Source of the DNA: an uncultured bacterium
GTDB taxonomy: Bacteria > Bipolaricaulota > Bipolaricaulia > UBA7950 > UBA9294
Assembly: GCA_903857865.1 (NCBI GenBank)
Contig: CAIOGO010000014.1
Span: forward strand, 62,001-126,000
DNA length: 64,000 nt
Reading direction: 5' to 3'
Every line of letters begins with the position of its first letter. Position 1 is the first letter of the stretch. The position numbers and the translations under genes were made by a program. Positions 1 to 7,379 of the stretch are shown here, one piece after another. A model generated the notes under the pieces. That model was not told where the DNA came from. It did no database searches and saw only the letters and a program-made list of their open reading frames with translations.

Positions 1-787
1 GCGGCAGTTCTCCCACCAGCGTTCCCCTCATCCCATCGTACGGAAGGGCCGTGATCGCCTCTCCCTCCTTTGGCCGGTCGATGACGAGTTCGACCGTCGG
101 CGCAACGCTCACCGGAGCTTGAGCAGTAGTAGCCGCCGTTTGGGTAGTAGCACCTTGCGCTTGTGGCCGAGCGGGGATCTCGTCCGCCCTTGTGACGTTC
201 ACCCTGGCGAGAATGCTTGCGCCCAGTGGGAGTGTCGGGAACCCACCCCAATCGCCCCGCCGGACTCGATCATCGAACCAGGCCAGCGCGTTCTTGTCTG
301 CGAGGCAAACGCTCAACTGCCAAGATCCAGGAGTCGCCATGCAAACATTGTCCTGGGTCCACTCATTCCCTGGGCCGGCCACTTGGGTGGGGGGGTTCAT
401 AAGGAAGTAGTTGTATCCCTCATGCGCTAGGACACGAAGCGCGTACCCCGAAGGCAGCTCGGCGTAGAGTTTCCCGTGCATCTTGGAGTACGCAGCCTCC
501 GTGATTTCTTGCCCCTCCACTGGGTCTTCGATCGTCGTCGAGGCGGCAATCACCATGAGAGCTGACCGATCGAGTGCCTCGCGCGCGTCGCGTGACGCCG
601 CGTCCGCCGTGACCACTGCTTCGCGCGACTGACGCTTGGTCTGCATGACCTCCACAAGGCCTATCGCGGCGGTCGCCAGCGCCAGAAGTGCCGTCACAAG
701 GGAGAGGGTTGTCCAGAGTCGTTCACGGGTGCGGCAGCGATTCGACTGGCGGCTTCCTCCGTCCGATGTAGAGCCGTTCGATCTCAT
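1..787 (-). CDS. Membrane-anchored protein of unknown function, 3' end outside window
   Basis: The reading frame is open from an ATG at 787 to the window edge (262 codons, no stop reached). The start has a strong AGGAGGAA site at 791-798. Residues about 24-42 form one hydrophobic segment (LWTTLSLVTALLALATAAIGL), so this is probably a single-pass signal-anchor protein with most of its mass outside. The exported part contains a unit running from EGQEIT through MHGKLYAELPSGY to a tryptophan- and cysteine-containing stretch (TQDNVCMATPGSW). The pattern begins again near the window edge (EGEAIT, then MRGTLVGELP), so the protein carries at least two copies of one domain, joined by a Thr/Ala/Gln linker. 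I do not recognise the domain. The role is unknown; surface or periplasmic ligand binding is only a guess. Confidence 0.65.
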   Translation of the reverse strand, partial: MRSNGSTSDGGSRQSNRCRTRERLWTTLSLVTALLALATAAIGLVEVMQTKRQSREAVVTADAASRDAREALDRSALMVIAASTTIEDPVEGQEITEAAYSKMHGKLYAELPSGYALRVLAHEGYNYFLMNPPTQVAGPGNEWTQDNVCMATPGSWQLSVCLADKNALAWFDDRVRRGDWGGFPTLPLGASILARVNVTRADEIPARPQAQGATTQTAATTAQAPVSVAPTVELVIDRPKEGEAITALPYDGMRGTLVGELP

Positions 788-1620
788 TCCTTCCTCCTGT
801 GTCGTGCGAACACCGTCTTGCCCAGATGGCTTTCTCTGCATCTACGACGCCCATTATACACTCCTCGTGTTCTCCTTCATAGTGTTTTCTGATGTAGTGT
901 GCGCCTATTCCGTGATGTCTCCAGCTTCGTCGAAGTGGATGCGCAGGGCCGGATGCCGGGGCACGATCCGGCGATCGGATTCGAGCGAGGCAACGGCGCC
1001 GCGGCCCGTGCTCCGCCGTGTTGCGGGGCGCATCATCCGCCGCACCTTGGGACAACGCACGTGGCGGGACGGAAGTGAACCTCGTAGCCGAAGTCATTCG
1101 CTCATCCTCGGGCGGAGACGGGTCTAGCCGCGCGGCCCTGCCGCGCTCGCGAATCCGGTGGGGGAGCACCATGGGTTGAGCGCGTGTTTCTTGCGGGAGG
1201 GCCAGGGACGTGCATACGTTCTGCGACCTTCGGGCGTGCATCGAACGCGAGATGCCGGAAGGAGACATCCCCGCCTTCTCAATCGCTGTCGTCGAGGTAA
1301 GAGCATCCTCTGGACAGAGGGCTTCAGTGCCACACCTCAGGGGGCAGACCTAAGGAATGCGGTTTGTGCCCTCGGTTCTCAATCCGACGTCGTCGAGGCG
1401 GCGATTTCGACAGGGCAGAGGACGTCGGAAGGCGCGACCAGCGAGACAGGCGTAGCGGCAACTCCCGCGACCACGATCGACATCGTAAAGAGCGTGGCCT
1501 AGAGCCCACGCATGGTGATCACCCTAGGAGAAGCGCCGTAGCGCCGCATGTTTCACGAGGCCGCCGTGGCGTCTGGACAGGCGGCGTCTGCCTCGGCTCC
1601 AGGTCCACTCCCTTGGCTGA
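788..1620. other. Gap without a convincing gene; possible gene remnants
   Basis: No frame here looks like a normal gene. On the minus strand two short stretches look like decayed coding sequence. One is a 43-codon frame at 905-1036 ending PALRIHFDEAGDITE. The other is a hydrophobic leader-like stretch at about 1395-1515 in which ATG-CGT-GGG-CTC is followed by an in-frame TAG and then TLFTMSIVVAGVAATPVS. Neither is long enough to name. The promoter of the gene at 1-787 should lie in 800-900. Confidence 0.3.
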
Positions 1621-2187
1621 CTAGAGGTGGCGCTCCCTGCCCTCCGCGCACGGGATGCAGAAGAAGCGACCGTTCACCTCTCGGAGCCGGGTCTCCATCA
1701 CCGGCTCGCCACACGCCGCGCAGGGAACGGAGTGGAAGACCCGCGCCGTCGGCGGCTCGTCGACCGTTGCTTCCTGGCAAGAGACCACGTCGGCCTACGG
1801 GGCGGTGAGGATCCAGCGGATGCGGCCTTCGCGATCGTCTTCGAGCCCTTCCGGCATCCCGCGGCGATGCCCCAGCACGCGCACACCACGCCCCGTCGTT
1901 CGCGAGAAGAACGTGTACACGTGTTTTCCGTAGTCGCGGAAGACGAGGTTTCCCTTGCCGAAGCTGCACCCGGCCACGACCTGCACCGCATCCACGCCGC
2001 AGGCATCGTTTTCGACGATGGCGACGAGTTCCTCGTCGCTGGCTCTTGCCGCCCGAAGGGCAGCGAGAGCCGCAGTTGTTGCCTCGAGCGCAGTCAGGGC
2101 AGCGAGCGTCATCCGGTAGCCGATGGCAAGTCCAGGGCAACTGTGGCCGTGGAACTGCACGACATCTTCGTACGTGGGAGTCTTCAT
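1621..2187 (-). pseudogene. FmdE-family protein, interrupted by one in-frame TAG
   Basis: FmdE-family proteins pair an N-terminal domain carrying HGHxCPG with a C-terminal zinc ribbon, and are named after a subunit linked to formylmethanofuran dehydrogenase; most bacterial members have no known role. The start is ATG 2187 behind GGAAGGGA. The protein opens with [14 protein letters not shown] and continues with [11 protein letters not shown] and GCSFGKGN, all typical. At codon 131 the frame hits TAG (1795-1797), just after WILTAP. The same frame then continues for 57 codons into CAACG...FFCIPC, the expected zinc ribbon, ending at TAG 1621. The total of 188 residues matches full-length relatives, and the stop replaces a position that is usually acidic, so GAG to TAG is the simplest explanation. 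It could be a real nonsense mutation, a read error or readthrough. The N-terminal 130-residue product may still be made. Confidence 0.75.
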
Positions 2188-2226
2188 GGTCCCTTCCGCC
2201 AAGAGCCGGCGATACCCCCTCCAAAC

Positions 2227-2475
2227 TCAGGGTCCGAAGAGGTGGCGAACGAGTTCATGCTTCTCTAGCTTGAGATGCCGCGCCACATCCGAGAGCACCG
2301 CGCTCAGAGTGCCGATCTTGAGCGGTTTGTGATTCGGAAGGGTCAAGCTATGCACACTGCCGCCAGCCGAGGAGGTCAGTCGTAGGTGACTTCCTGTCTG
2401 ACGTGTGATCTTGTACCCGTATGTCGAGAGGAGATCGGCAAGGTCCTGTCCGCCGATGTCCCGCGGGAGCCTCAT
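2227..2475 (-). CDS. hicA: HicA-family toxin (mRNA interferase)
   Basis: This 82-residue protein has the HicA layout: an N-terminal helix, then TGSHLRL with the conserved catalytic histidine, then SLTLPNHKPLKIGTL. HicA toxins are small dsRBD-fold ribonucleases that cut mRNA and are held inactive by HicB. The ATG overlaps the last bases of the upstream hicB gene (ATGA, 2472-2475), so the two are translationally coupled, antitoxin first. The length is normal and no key residue is missing. Confidence 0.88.
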   Translation of the reverse strand: MRLPRDIGGQDLADLLSTYGYKITRQTGSHLRLTSSAGGSVHSLTLPNHKPLKIGTLSAVLSDVARHLKLEKHELVRHLFGP

Positions 2476-2681
2476 GCCGCAATGACCTCGTCTCGGACTT
2501 GGTGCAACCGGATGAGAGACGGCATTTCCGCGGGCTCGAAGTGGCAGCGGACAGCATCCTGGATTCTCACCCTCAGCTCGTCGAGCGTCTCCGCCTCAGT
2601 GAACACGGAGTGGCCGACGGCCTTTGCCTCGTACCCGCCCTCCGGCGACTCCTCGACGATGAAGATGATCTCGCGTGCCAT
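2472..2681 (-). CDS. hicB: HicB-family antitoxin
   Basis: This 69-residue protein has the partial RNase H-like fold of short HicB proteins: a first beta strand (REIIFIVEESPEGGYEAKA), the VGHSVFTEAETLDEL turn, and a helix followed by CHFEP. It has no separate DNA-binding domain, which is common in the short HicB class. It binds and blocks HicA, encoded just downstream with a 4-base overlap. The start is supported by GGGAGGTGC 4-5 bases before ATG 2681. Confidence 0.85.
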   Translation of the reverse strand: MAREIIFIVEESPEGGYEAKAVGHSVFTEAETLDELRVRIQDAVRCHFEPAEMPSLIRLHQVRDEVIAA

Positions 2682-2779
2682 AGCGCACCTCCCTCTTCCT
2701 AGTGCCCCATTCTACTCCACACAAGGACACGGCCAATGCCCCAAGCTGCCATGAAAAGCGAAGTGACGTGTGCTCTCCT

Positions 2780-3202
2780 CTAGCCGCGCGACTGAGCCGC
2801 TGGCACAAACGGGGTGGGGTCGACGAGCGCGCCGAACTGTTCCTTGGCGATCTCGAGAAGCAGCTTACGGTGACAGGGCTTGTCGTACCCCTCGTAACAG
2901 ATGAGGAAGATGTCGCGCGTCTCGGCCCGTTCGACGAGGTCCCTCAAGCGGGCGGCCGACTTCGGGTTCGCGGCAATCTGGGCGCGGAACCGCGCTTCGT
3001 AGTTCGACTTGTCCCACGCGTAGTGAAAGGCCGTCTCGTAGCCCCGGCCGGGCACGAACTTCGCCTTCCACAGATTGAACTCGTCGAGCAAGTCCTTGGA
3101 TGGCGCAAGCTCATCGTTCCCGCGCCCGTGCATGACCAAAACAAACTCGGCGCCTGCCGGAAGCTTGTCCTTCATGCTCAGATACGTCTGACGTAGAGCC
3201 AT
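2780..3202 (-). CDS. DUF488 family protein
   Basis: This 140-residue protein resembles DUF488 proteins, small soluble proteins of unknown activity. The family signature appears near the C-terminus as DIFLICYEGYDKPCHRKLL, where the Cys and His residues are conserved (usually LLCaE...CHR). The central part, WKAKFVPGRGYETAFHYAWDKSNYEARF, is less typical. It sits between the HicBA and MazEF modules on the same strand but is separated from both by short gaps, so co-transcription with the downstream hicBA is possible but not shown. The function is unknown. Confidence 0.7.
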   Translation of the reverse strand: MALRQTYLSMKDKLPAGAEFVLVMHGRGNDELAPSKDLLDEFNLWKAKFVPGRGYETAFHYAWDKSNYEARFRAQIAANPKSAARLRDLVERAETRDIFLICYEGYDKPCHRKLLLEIAKEQFGALVDPTPFVPAAQSRG

Positions 3203-3217
3203 GCCTGCCCTTCCCGA

Positions 3218-3553
3218 CTACGAGATGATCTCGTTCAGGCCCTCGACCAGCCGACCCAACTCCTCGTCGGGCAACGTGGCGATGAGGCCTTCAATGCGGC
3301 TCGTCGCCAGGGTGCGCACCTGACTGATCTTGACCCACGAAGGCTTGGGCAGCTCTCCGGTCCCGAGCTCGAGCGTGAGCGGAAACCCTGCTTGTTGCGG
3401 CTGGCTCGTCACTGCCATGGCGATGACCGTGCCCGAGCGCTCGTTGAACACGTCATGGCTCAGGATCACGACTGGCCGTTTGCCCCCCTGCTCGCTTCCG
3501 CGGACCGGACTGAGATCGGCCCAGCGCATCTCGCCCCGCCGGATGCGCTTCAT
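3218..3553 (-). CDS. MazF/PemK-family endoribonuclease toxin
   Basis: This 111-residue protein has the PemK/MazF fold signature: RRGEMRWADLSPVRGSEQGGKRP at the N-terminus (GEIW and GsEQxgkRPvvv motifs), then VVILSHDVFNERSGTVIAMAVTS and the C-terminal VKISQVRTLATSRI. MazF toxins cut single-stranded mRNA at short motifs. The gene overlaps the upstream antitoxin by 4 bases (ATGA at 3550-3553), giving antitoxin-then-toxin order. All expected core residues are present. Confidence 0.9.
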   Translation of the reverse strand: MKRIRRGEMRWADLSPVRGSEQGGKRPVVILSHDVFNERSGTVIAMAVTSQPQQAGFPLTLELGTGELPKPSWVKISQVRTLATSRIEGLIATLPDEELGRLVEGLNEIIS

Positions 3554-3780
3554 GCCTCCGTCTCCTCGAGCATGCCTTCCTCGGCGAGCGCCTGCTCGTC
3601 ACGCCGGTCGAGCTTGGCGCATTGCGCGGCGAGTCGAGTCCGCTCGATGCGCGCCAGTTTCTCCTCAACTGCCTGCTGAATGGCTCCGCTTCGACTTGGG
3701 AAGACGCGCTCCGCCACCATCTGGTCGAGCCTTTCGAGCGTGCTCTTCTCGAGGCTCACTGCTACTTTGCCTGTTCTCAT
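3550..3780 (-). CDS. Ribbon-helix-helix antitoxin of the MazF-like toxin
   Basis: The first 40 of 76 residues (MRTGKVAVSLEKSTLERLDQ, then VAERVFPSRSGAIQQAVEE) fit a ribbon-helix-helix DNA-binding domain. The charged helical tail rich in Arg, Lys and Glu is the likely toxin-binding part. Antitoxins of this type repress their own operon and neutralise the toxin encoded immediately downstream. The inverted repeat at 3792-3812, twelve bases upstream of the start, is a good operator candidate. Confidence 0.8.
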   Translation of the reverse strand: MRTGKVAVSLEKSTLERLDQMVAERVFPSRSGAIQQAVEEKLARIERTRLAAQCAKLDRRDEQALAEEGMLEETEA

Positions 3781-3791
3781 CGTCGACCACC

Positions 3792-3812
3792 GGTATGACC
3801 ATACATCATACC
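3792..3812. promoter_or_regulatory. Putative operator of the MazEF-like pair
   Basis: GGTATGA and TCATACC are perfect 7-base inverted arms separated by 7 bases, placed just upstream of the antitoxin ATG at 3780. A dyad there is what a dimeric ribbon-helix-helix autorepressor would bind. The link is an inference from position and symmetry. Confidence 0.5.
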
Positions 3813-3887
3813 ACCGTCCGCGGCAAGGCAGGAAAACCCTGCCGAAGCCCAGGCCTTCCGGGTCGTGCTCTCACGGGCCCTGCATCT

Positions 3888-5354
3888 CTACGGCGCAACA
3901 GGGATCTCTTCCCCCGCGTCTTGCGGCGCTTCGATGGAGATCGGGGCGTTCACGTCGGAGAGTTCCATCGTCCAGAGGATCGTGCCGCGATTTCCCTCCT
4001 CATCGAGACTGTTCGCCGTGAGACGGTAGCGGACGGGGTATCCCGCTTCGGCGATCCAGACATCGCCTTTCGCGTCCGTCACGTCGCCGCTCCAGGATTC
4101 GGACCATTCGCTGTACGTCGACGTGTAGTGCCGCGCCGAAATGCCGTTCACGGTTTCGGACCCCACGTAGTTGGACGACGCCTGCAGCCCCTCAGCGAAC
4201 GCACCCCAACCCATCATCGGGGAGAACACCAAGATGCCTTGGCTCATGGCGTCGGCCACCATCGCCGGGACCTCGGTCCACTCCTCACCTTCGCGGATCC
4301 AGGTGCGGGCGCCCACGCGAGTGAGGGCGAACTCGTCGCCCGTCTCGAGATCTTTCCACGTCAGGCTCTGGCGCTCGGACGAGGCAACCGTGCCGTGCAT
4401 CTCGATCGATCCCGACTCCGGCTCGCCGCCCTCCTTGGCGGTGAACGAGAACGTGGTCGTGTAGCGGTAGCTTCCAAGTCCAGCCAGAACGTCCGCGGAC
4501 TCCGCGAAGAGGTCGTCCAGAGCCTGAGTCGCGGCCTCCAACTCCGCCTGCGCTCCCTCGGGCACCACGAGCGGCTCGACCGACGCAGATGCTCCTGGCG
4601 CGGATGCAGTTGTGGGCGTCACCAGAATGGTTGGAACGACAGGCCCCGACGTCGTCGGCGTGACAACGACCGGCTGAGACGGCGCCGGAGCCTGCGAAGG
4701 CTCCATTGGCGTCGAGGTCGCAGAACCCTCAGGGGTAGGAGTCGGCACGCTCACCGTCGGTGCGGCACCCGTCGCAGGACTCGTCGAGGGCATTGCAGGC
4801 ACCGTGGGAGGTAGAGCGGCAGGCGCTGCCGTCGCGTTGGCCACGGCGGTGGGAGCACCAGCCGTGCTCGTAGGCGCGCTAGCTGCCGCGACTTCGGGGG
4901 TTGCGGTAGCCGTAGTGCTAGCTGCACTCGTCGGCGCACTAGCAGTTGGCTGGCTCTGAGCCGCCGGCGTCTCAGAAACGTTCGGCGACGCGCTAGCTAC
5001 CCCACCAGGGCTAGCCGTACCCGCGGGCACGGCCGCCGTCGTCGCACTAGGTGCCCCCGCAGGGGCAGCCGGGGGCGTCGATGTCGCCGCTGCGGGCGCG
5101 GCCGCCGTCGGTGAAGTTGCAGGCGCCGCCGGCACTGTAGCGGCGGGTGCCGCACTGGCCGCGCCGGTGGGCGCGCTAGCTGCCGCGACTTCGGGGGTTG
5201 TGGCAGCCGCCGTCGGCGGCGTGGTTGCCGGTGTCTTGGTCGTTGACGTTGCGATCGCTGGCGAACTCGTGGTCTTTCGCTCCGACGTGCACGCAACGAC
5301 GGTGAGAAGTAGCAGCAACGCCATGACTGCCACGATCCAGGTCTTTCGTTTCAT
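3888..5354 (-). CDS. Lipoprotein with long Ala/Thr/Ser/Pro-rich stalk
   Basis: This 488-residue protein starts MKRKTWIVAVMALLLLLTVV followed by AC, a lipoprotein signal with Cys at about 22. Residues about 25-265 are almost only Ala, Thr, Ser, Pro and Val and contain repeats of the TPEVAAASAPT type; one repeat is also exact at DNA level (4873-4903 and 5170-5200, 297 bases apart, in frame). The last 200 residues form a folded domain (SYRYTTTFSFTAKEGGEPESG, then GARTWIREGEEWTEVP and GDVWIAEAGYPVRYRL). That pattern resembles LppX/LolA-like half-barrel lipoproteins that hold lipids, though I see no exact family signature. It is probably a surface- or membrane-attached lipoprotein with its binding domain held away on a flexible stalk. 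Its 5' 180 bases recur at 9413-9591. Confidence 0.75.
   Translation of the reverse strand: MKRKTWIVAVMALLLLLTVVACTSERKTTSSPAIATSTTKTPATTPPTAAATTPEVAAASAPTGAASAAPAATVPAAPATSPTAAAPAAATSTPPAAPAGAPSATTAAVPAGTASPGGVASASPNVSETPAAQSQPTASAPTSAASTTATATPEVAAASAPTSTAGAPTAVANATAAPAALPPTVPAMPSTSPATGAAPTVSVPTPTPEGSATSTPMEPSQAPAPSQPVVVTPTTSGPVVPTILVTPTTASAPGASASVEPLVVPEGAQAELEAATQALDDLFAESADVLAGLGSYRYTTTFSFTAKEGGEPESGSIEMHGTVASSERQSLTWKDLETGDEFALTRVGARTWIREGEEWTEVPAMVADAMSQGILVFSPMMGWGAFAEGLQASSNYVGSETVNGISARHYTSTYSEWSESWSGDVTDAKGDVWIAEAGYPVRYRLTANSLDEEGNRGTILWTMELSDVNAPISIEAPQDAGEEIPVAP
4873..5200. repeat. In-frame direct repeat inside the lipoprotein gene
   Basis: The 31-base sequence starting GGCGCGCTAGCTGCCGCGAC occurs at 4873-4903 and again at 5170-5200. 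The second copy lies at the edge of the duplicated segment that reappears at 9413, so it may have served as the recombination site. Confidence 0.7.
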
Positions 5355-5972
5355 CCCAGCCCCCCTGTCCCGTTTCCCGATGCAGAGAACGGACGCCCCA
5401 CTCTACCGGGGGACCCATATCCGCGGCAACGCCACGGCATCCAGGAACTCAGCCTCAGCCTCCGCCACAGCCACAGCCTCAGCCGGTGGATTGCGGAGTG
5501 TGTCTCGGCTTGGTGCACGAGAGCCGTCTGTGTACCGGTCTAGAACTCCGCGATCTCCAGCGGTGCGCTGCTTTGGGCCATGCGCCAGACGATCGACGTC
5601 CCCTTCGCGAGCCGGAAGGAGGAGAATATCTGGTACCCATACTGCGCGACGATGGGCTTCAGGAACGTAAACACCTCGTCGATAATCCGCTTCGTCACCA
5701 TGGCGTCGGCCACGCGCTCCATCTCGCCGCGCACGCGCACCTGGACGTCATTCTTCGCGTCCCAGTACGCGAGCTCGACCGAGCCACCCGCCACCAGTTG
5801 CTGGTGAACATCCTTCTGAACGCCCGTGCAGAACACGAGCCCCGCCGGCTCGACGAGCGCCGTCTGCATCGCCCGCACGCGCGGCTTGCCACGCTCCACC
5901 GTCGCCATGAACGCCACCGGGTTCGCCTTCACGAACGCAAGAACTTCGTCTCTGGTCATGGCGGCATCCTAC
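5176..5972. repeat. Duplicated segment, copy 1 (complete)
   Basis: This segment, from inside the lipoprotein gene through the start of the next gene, is repeated at 9413-10198 with scattered base changes. The 3' part is repeated a third time at 10396-10618. The coding parts are best conserved; the middle of the intergenic region differs between copies. Confidence 0.85.
5540..5959 (-). CDS. Pyridoxamine 5'-phosphate oxidase-like protein, copy 1
   Basis: This 139-residue protein has the split-barrel fold of PNPOx-like flavin- or heme-binding proteins: MTRDEVLAFVKANPVAFMAT, then GKPRVRAMQTALVEPAGLVFCTG, QKDVHQQLVAGGSVELAYWD and a C-terminal FSSFRLAKGTSIVWRM. Relatives include small FMN-binding reductases and general-stress-type proteins; the substrate cannot be told from sequence. 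A second nearly identical full copy is at 9764-10183 and a truncated third at 10326-10604. The gene lies upstream of the lipoprotein on the same strand, 185 bases away. Confidence 0.8.
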   Translation of the reverse strand: MTRDEVLAFVKANPVAFMATVERGKPRVRAMQTALVEPAGLVFCTGVQKDVHQQLVAGGSVELAYWDAKNDVQVRVRGEMERVADAMVTKRIIDEVFTFLKPIVAQYGYQIFSSFRLAKGTSIVWRMAQSSAPLEIAEF

Positions 5973-6053
5973 GGGGAGTGCTCAGGCCAGACAAGAGCCT
6001 TGAGAGACGTGGCGGCGCAGCGTGCGTCAGCTGGCAGCCGCTAGGATTCTAGC

Positions 6054-6237
6054 GCCGAGAAGGGGTAGTCCCGGCTCCCCAGTACGCCTTCTCCGCCGGA
6101 CAGCCAAGTGCCAGAACAAGGGGGAGGTCCGATTCGGCCAGACGCCGGCAGCGCGACATGTCGACCTACGTCAGAAGACGAGCCGCGAGCCGGCCGTCGC
6201 GCTCAGCGTTGAGCGCGGAAGAGCGGAGAAGCGAGGA
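6054..6237. repeat. Long direct repeat, copy 1
   Basis: This block, with the landmark AAGTGCCAGAACAAGGGGGA, recurs at 10787-10990 at high identity by eye. Both copies end directly at a REP-like element. The pair brackets the SIR2 insertion and the duplicated genes. Confidence 0.8.
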
Positions 6238-6268
6238 ATGCTGCAGTGCAAGACCAGACCCCACGCCC
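6238..6268. repeat. REP-like element, family A
   Basis: The core is TGCAGTGCAAGACCAGACCC. Related units are at 6333, 6368, 9231, 9378, 10358, 10730 and 10991. The motif resembles the short extragenic elements spread by REP-associated Y1 transposases, but no such transposase gene lies in this window. Confidence 0.65.
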
Positions 6269-6332
6269 GACGCCCCTCGCACCGTACGTGAGGTGACGGG
6301 GATGACCCACCGCCCCTGTGGCGGAACCTGTC

Positions 6333-6392
6333 AAGTGCAGATCTGACCCTCGCGCCGACCTCGTGCCAAGTTAAGACATGACCCTCGCGCCC
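6333..6392. repeat. Two tandem partial REP-like units, family A
   Basis: Two degenerate units (6333-6356 and 6368-6392) each end in TGACCCTCGCGCC. They lie just downstream of the gene ending at 6426 and mark the left edge of the SIR2 insertion. Confidence 0.6.
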
Positions 6393-6425
6393 AAGAGTGT
6401 CAATGCTGTTCTGATCTCAGGTAAT

Positions 6426-7136
6426 CTAGAGGCTCTGCCACTCGATGGCGAATCTGTCGCCCACCTGAGCGTGGCAGGCCACCCATGAGTAGGTCGTCCG
6501 GTCTATGTCCTCGTCGACGATGCGCTCCGGCGGAATCCGCTTAGTCCCGTCTGCCGCCGTGACTTTCGCGGTGGGCTCCTGGGCAAATTCCTTGCGGAGT
6601 CCCACTCCCAAGGAGAAGAAGGAGACCTCAAGCCGAAGCTCGGCTGCTGGGGCAAGGCACTTGTATGCGCTCGATTCCCGGACTCCTGTGCTCATGTCGT
6701 AGAGCCCAGGGAAGCCCCACTCCCATGCGTACCCGATCTCCTCGCCAACATCACACTGCGGGGAGAACTCGAAAAGGACCGCGCGCATCCTCTCTCCGGG
6801 GTCTCCCTCCGTGGGCAGCTCGCTCGCCGCAATTCTCAGTTTCTGGGGTCGTGTGCCGACAAGCCCGTAGTTCATGAAGGACTGCTGTGGGGCTGCCGGC
6901 AGCTTCCGGGCGCACATCTCCTGCACCGAGGGAAGCCGCTGATCCTTGGGGACTGTCGGCGTCAAGCCGAAGTAGTGCACGGCGCCGAGGAACGCAGCGT
7001 CTCCAACTCTGAGAGTCGCATCGAAACGCACATGCCCGTAGCCCGACGGGTAAACCCATGCACGCTTCGCAAGTGACACGAAGCTGTACCGTCGAGCTAT
7101 CTCTACTGGGGACTCTGCCACACTCCCGACAGCCAT
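6426..7136 (-). CDS. Protein of unknown function encoded downstream of the SIR2-like gene
   Basis: I do not recognise this 236-residue protein. It has no signal peptide and no membrane segment and looks soluble, with mixed strands and helices (VYPSGYGHVRFDATLRVGD, then FEFSPQCDVGEEIGYAWEW and a C-terminal VACHAQVGDRFAIEWQ). The start at 7136 is supported by GGGGAGGA four bases upstream. It follows the SIR2-like gene on the same strand after 243 bases, and the two together fill the insertion between REP-like elements, which suggests a functional pair. The pattern could be an effector, an inhibitor or a passenger; nothing in the sequence decides. Confidence 0.6.
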   Translation of the reverse strand: MAVGSVAESPVEIARRYSFVSLAKRAWVYPSGYGHVRFDATLRVGDAAFLGAVHYFGLTPTVPKDQRLPSVQEMCARKLPAAPQQSFMNYGLVGTRPQKLRIAASELPTEGDPGERMRAVLFEFSPQCDVGEEIGYAWEWGFPGLYDMSTGVRESSAYKCLAPAAELRLEVSFFSLGVGLRKEFAQEPTAKVTAADGTKRIPPERIVDEDIDRTTYSWVACHAQVGDRFAIEWQSL

Positions 7137-7379
7137 GTCCTCCCCTCTTCAGACTCCAGGCGTCTCACACCACGCTCGAGAAGGGCGCAAGGTCTTCCTC
7201 TGTTCTCCGGGGTCACGCCGCTCACCCGCTGATGTCTCCGTCGTCACACATGCCGATCGGCCTCCGCTTTCTCTGACTCAAGTCCTCGGCGGCCCCGCGG
7301 GAAGCCGCCCCGTTTCGACGTGCCAAGATCACATTCAATCCCAGTTCCAGCCTCTCGTACGTCCCCGTTTTGACCTCCC
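7137..7379. other. Spacer between the two insertion genes, with a possible small frame
   Basis: A minus-strand frame of about 55 codons (VKTGTYERLELGLNVILARR, ending CDDGDISG) begins right behind the stop of the SIR2-like gene. It has no standard start near a ribosome site, only internal TTG or GTG codons. It may be a small gene, a remnant or chance. Confidence 0.25.

Larger units (their letters stand above)
5960..6425. other. Gap holding a long direct repeat and REP-like elements
   Basis: No credible gene is seen. The interval holds the first copy of a direct repeat of about 200 bases (6054-6237) and three REP-like elements (6238-6268, 6333-6356 and 6368-6392). Confidence 0.6.

Noticed and set aside
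636-1502. Frames of 60-180 codons on both strands near the left end
   Set aside because: They overlap each other, have no ribosome sites or recognisable motifs, and the minus-strand ones run into the real gene at 1-787 in the wrong frame.
1795-1797. TAG as pyrrolysine
   Set aside because: No tRNA-Pyl or pyl genes lie in the window, the position is normally acidic in the family, and other genes here end normally with TAG.
3330-4814. Long open frame on the plus strand opposite the lipoprotein
   Set aside because: It is Arg/Pro-rich with no start site or family. It is the shadow of the GC-rich minus-strand gene, which has a signal peptide and a folded domain.
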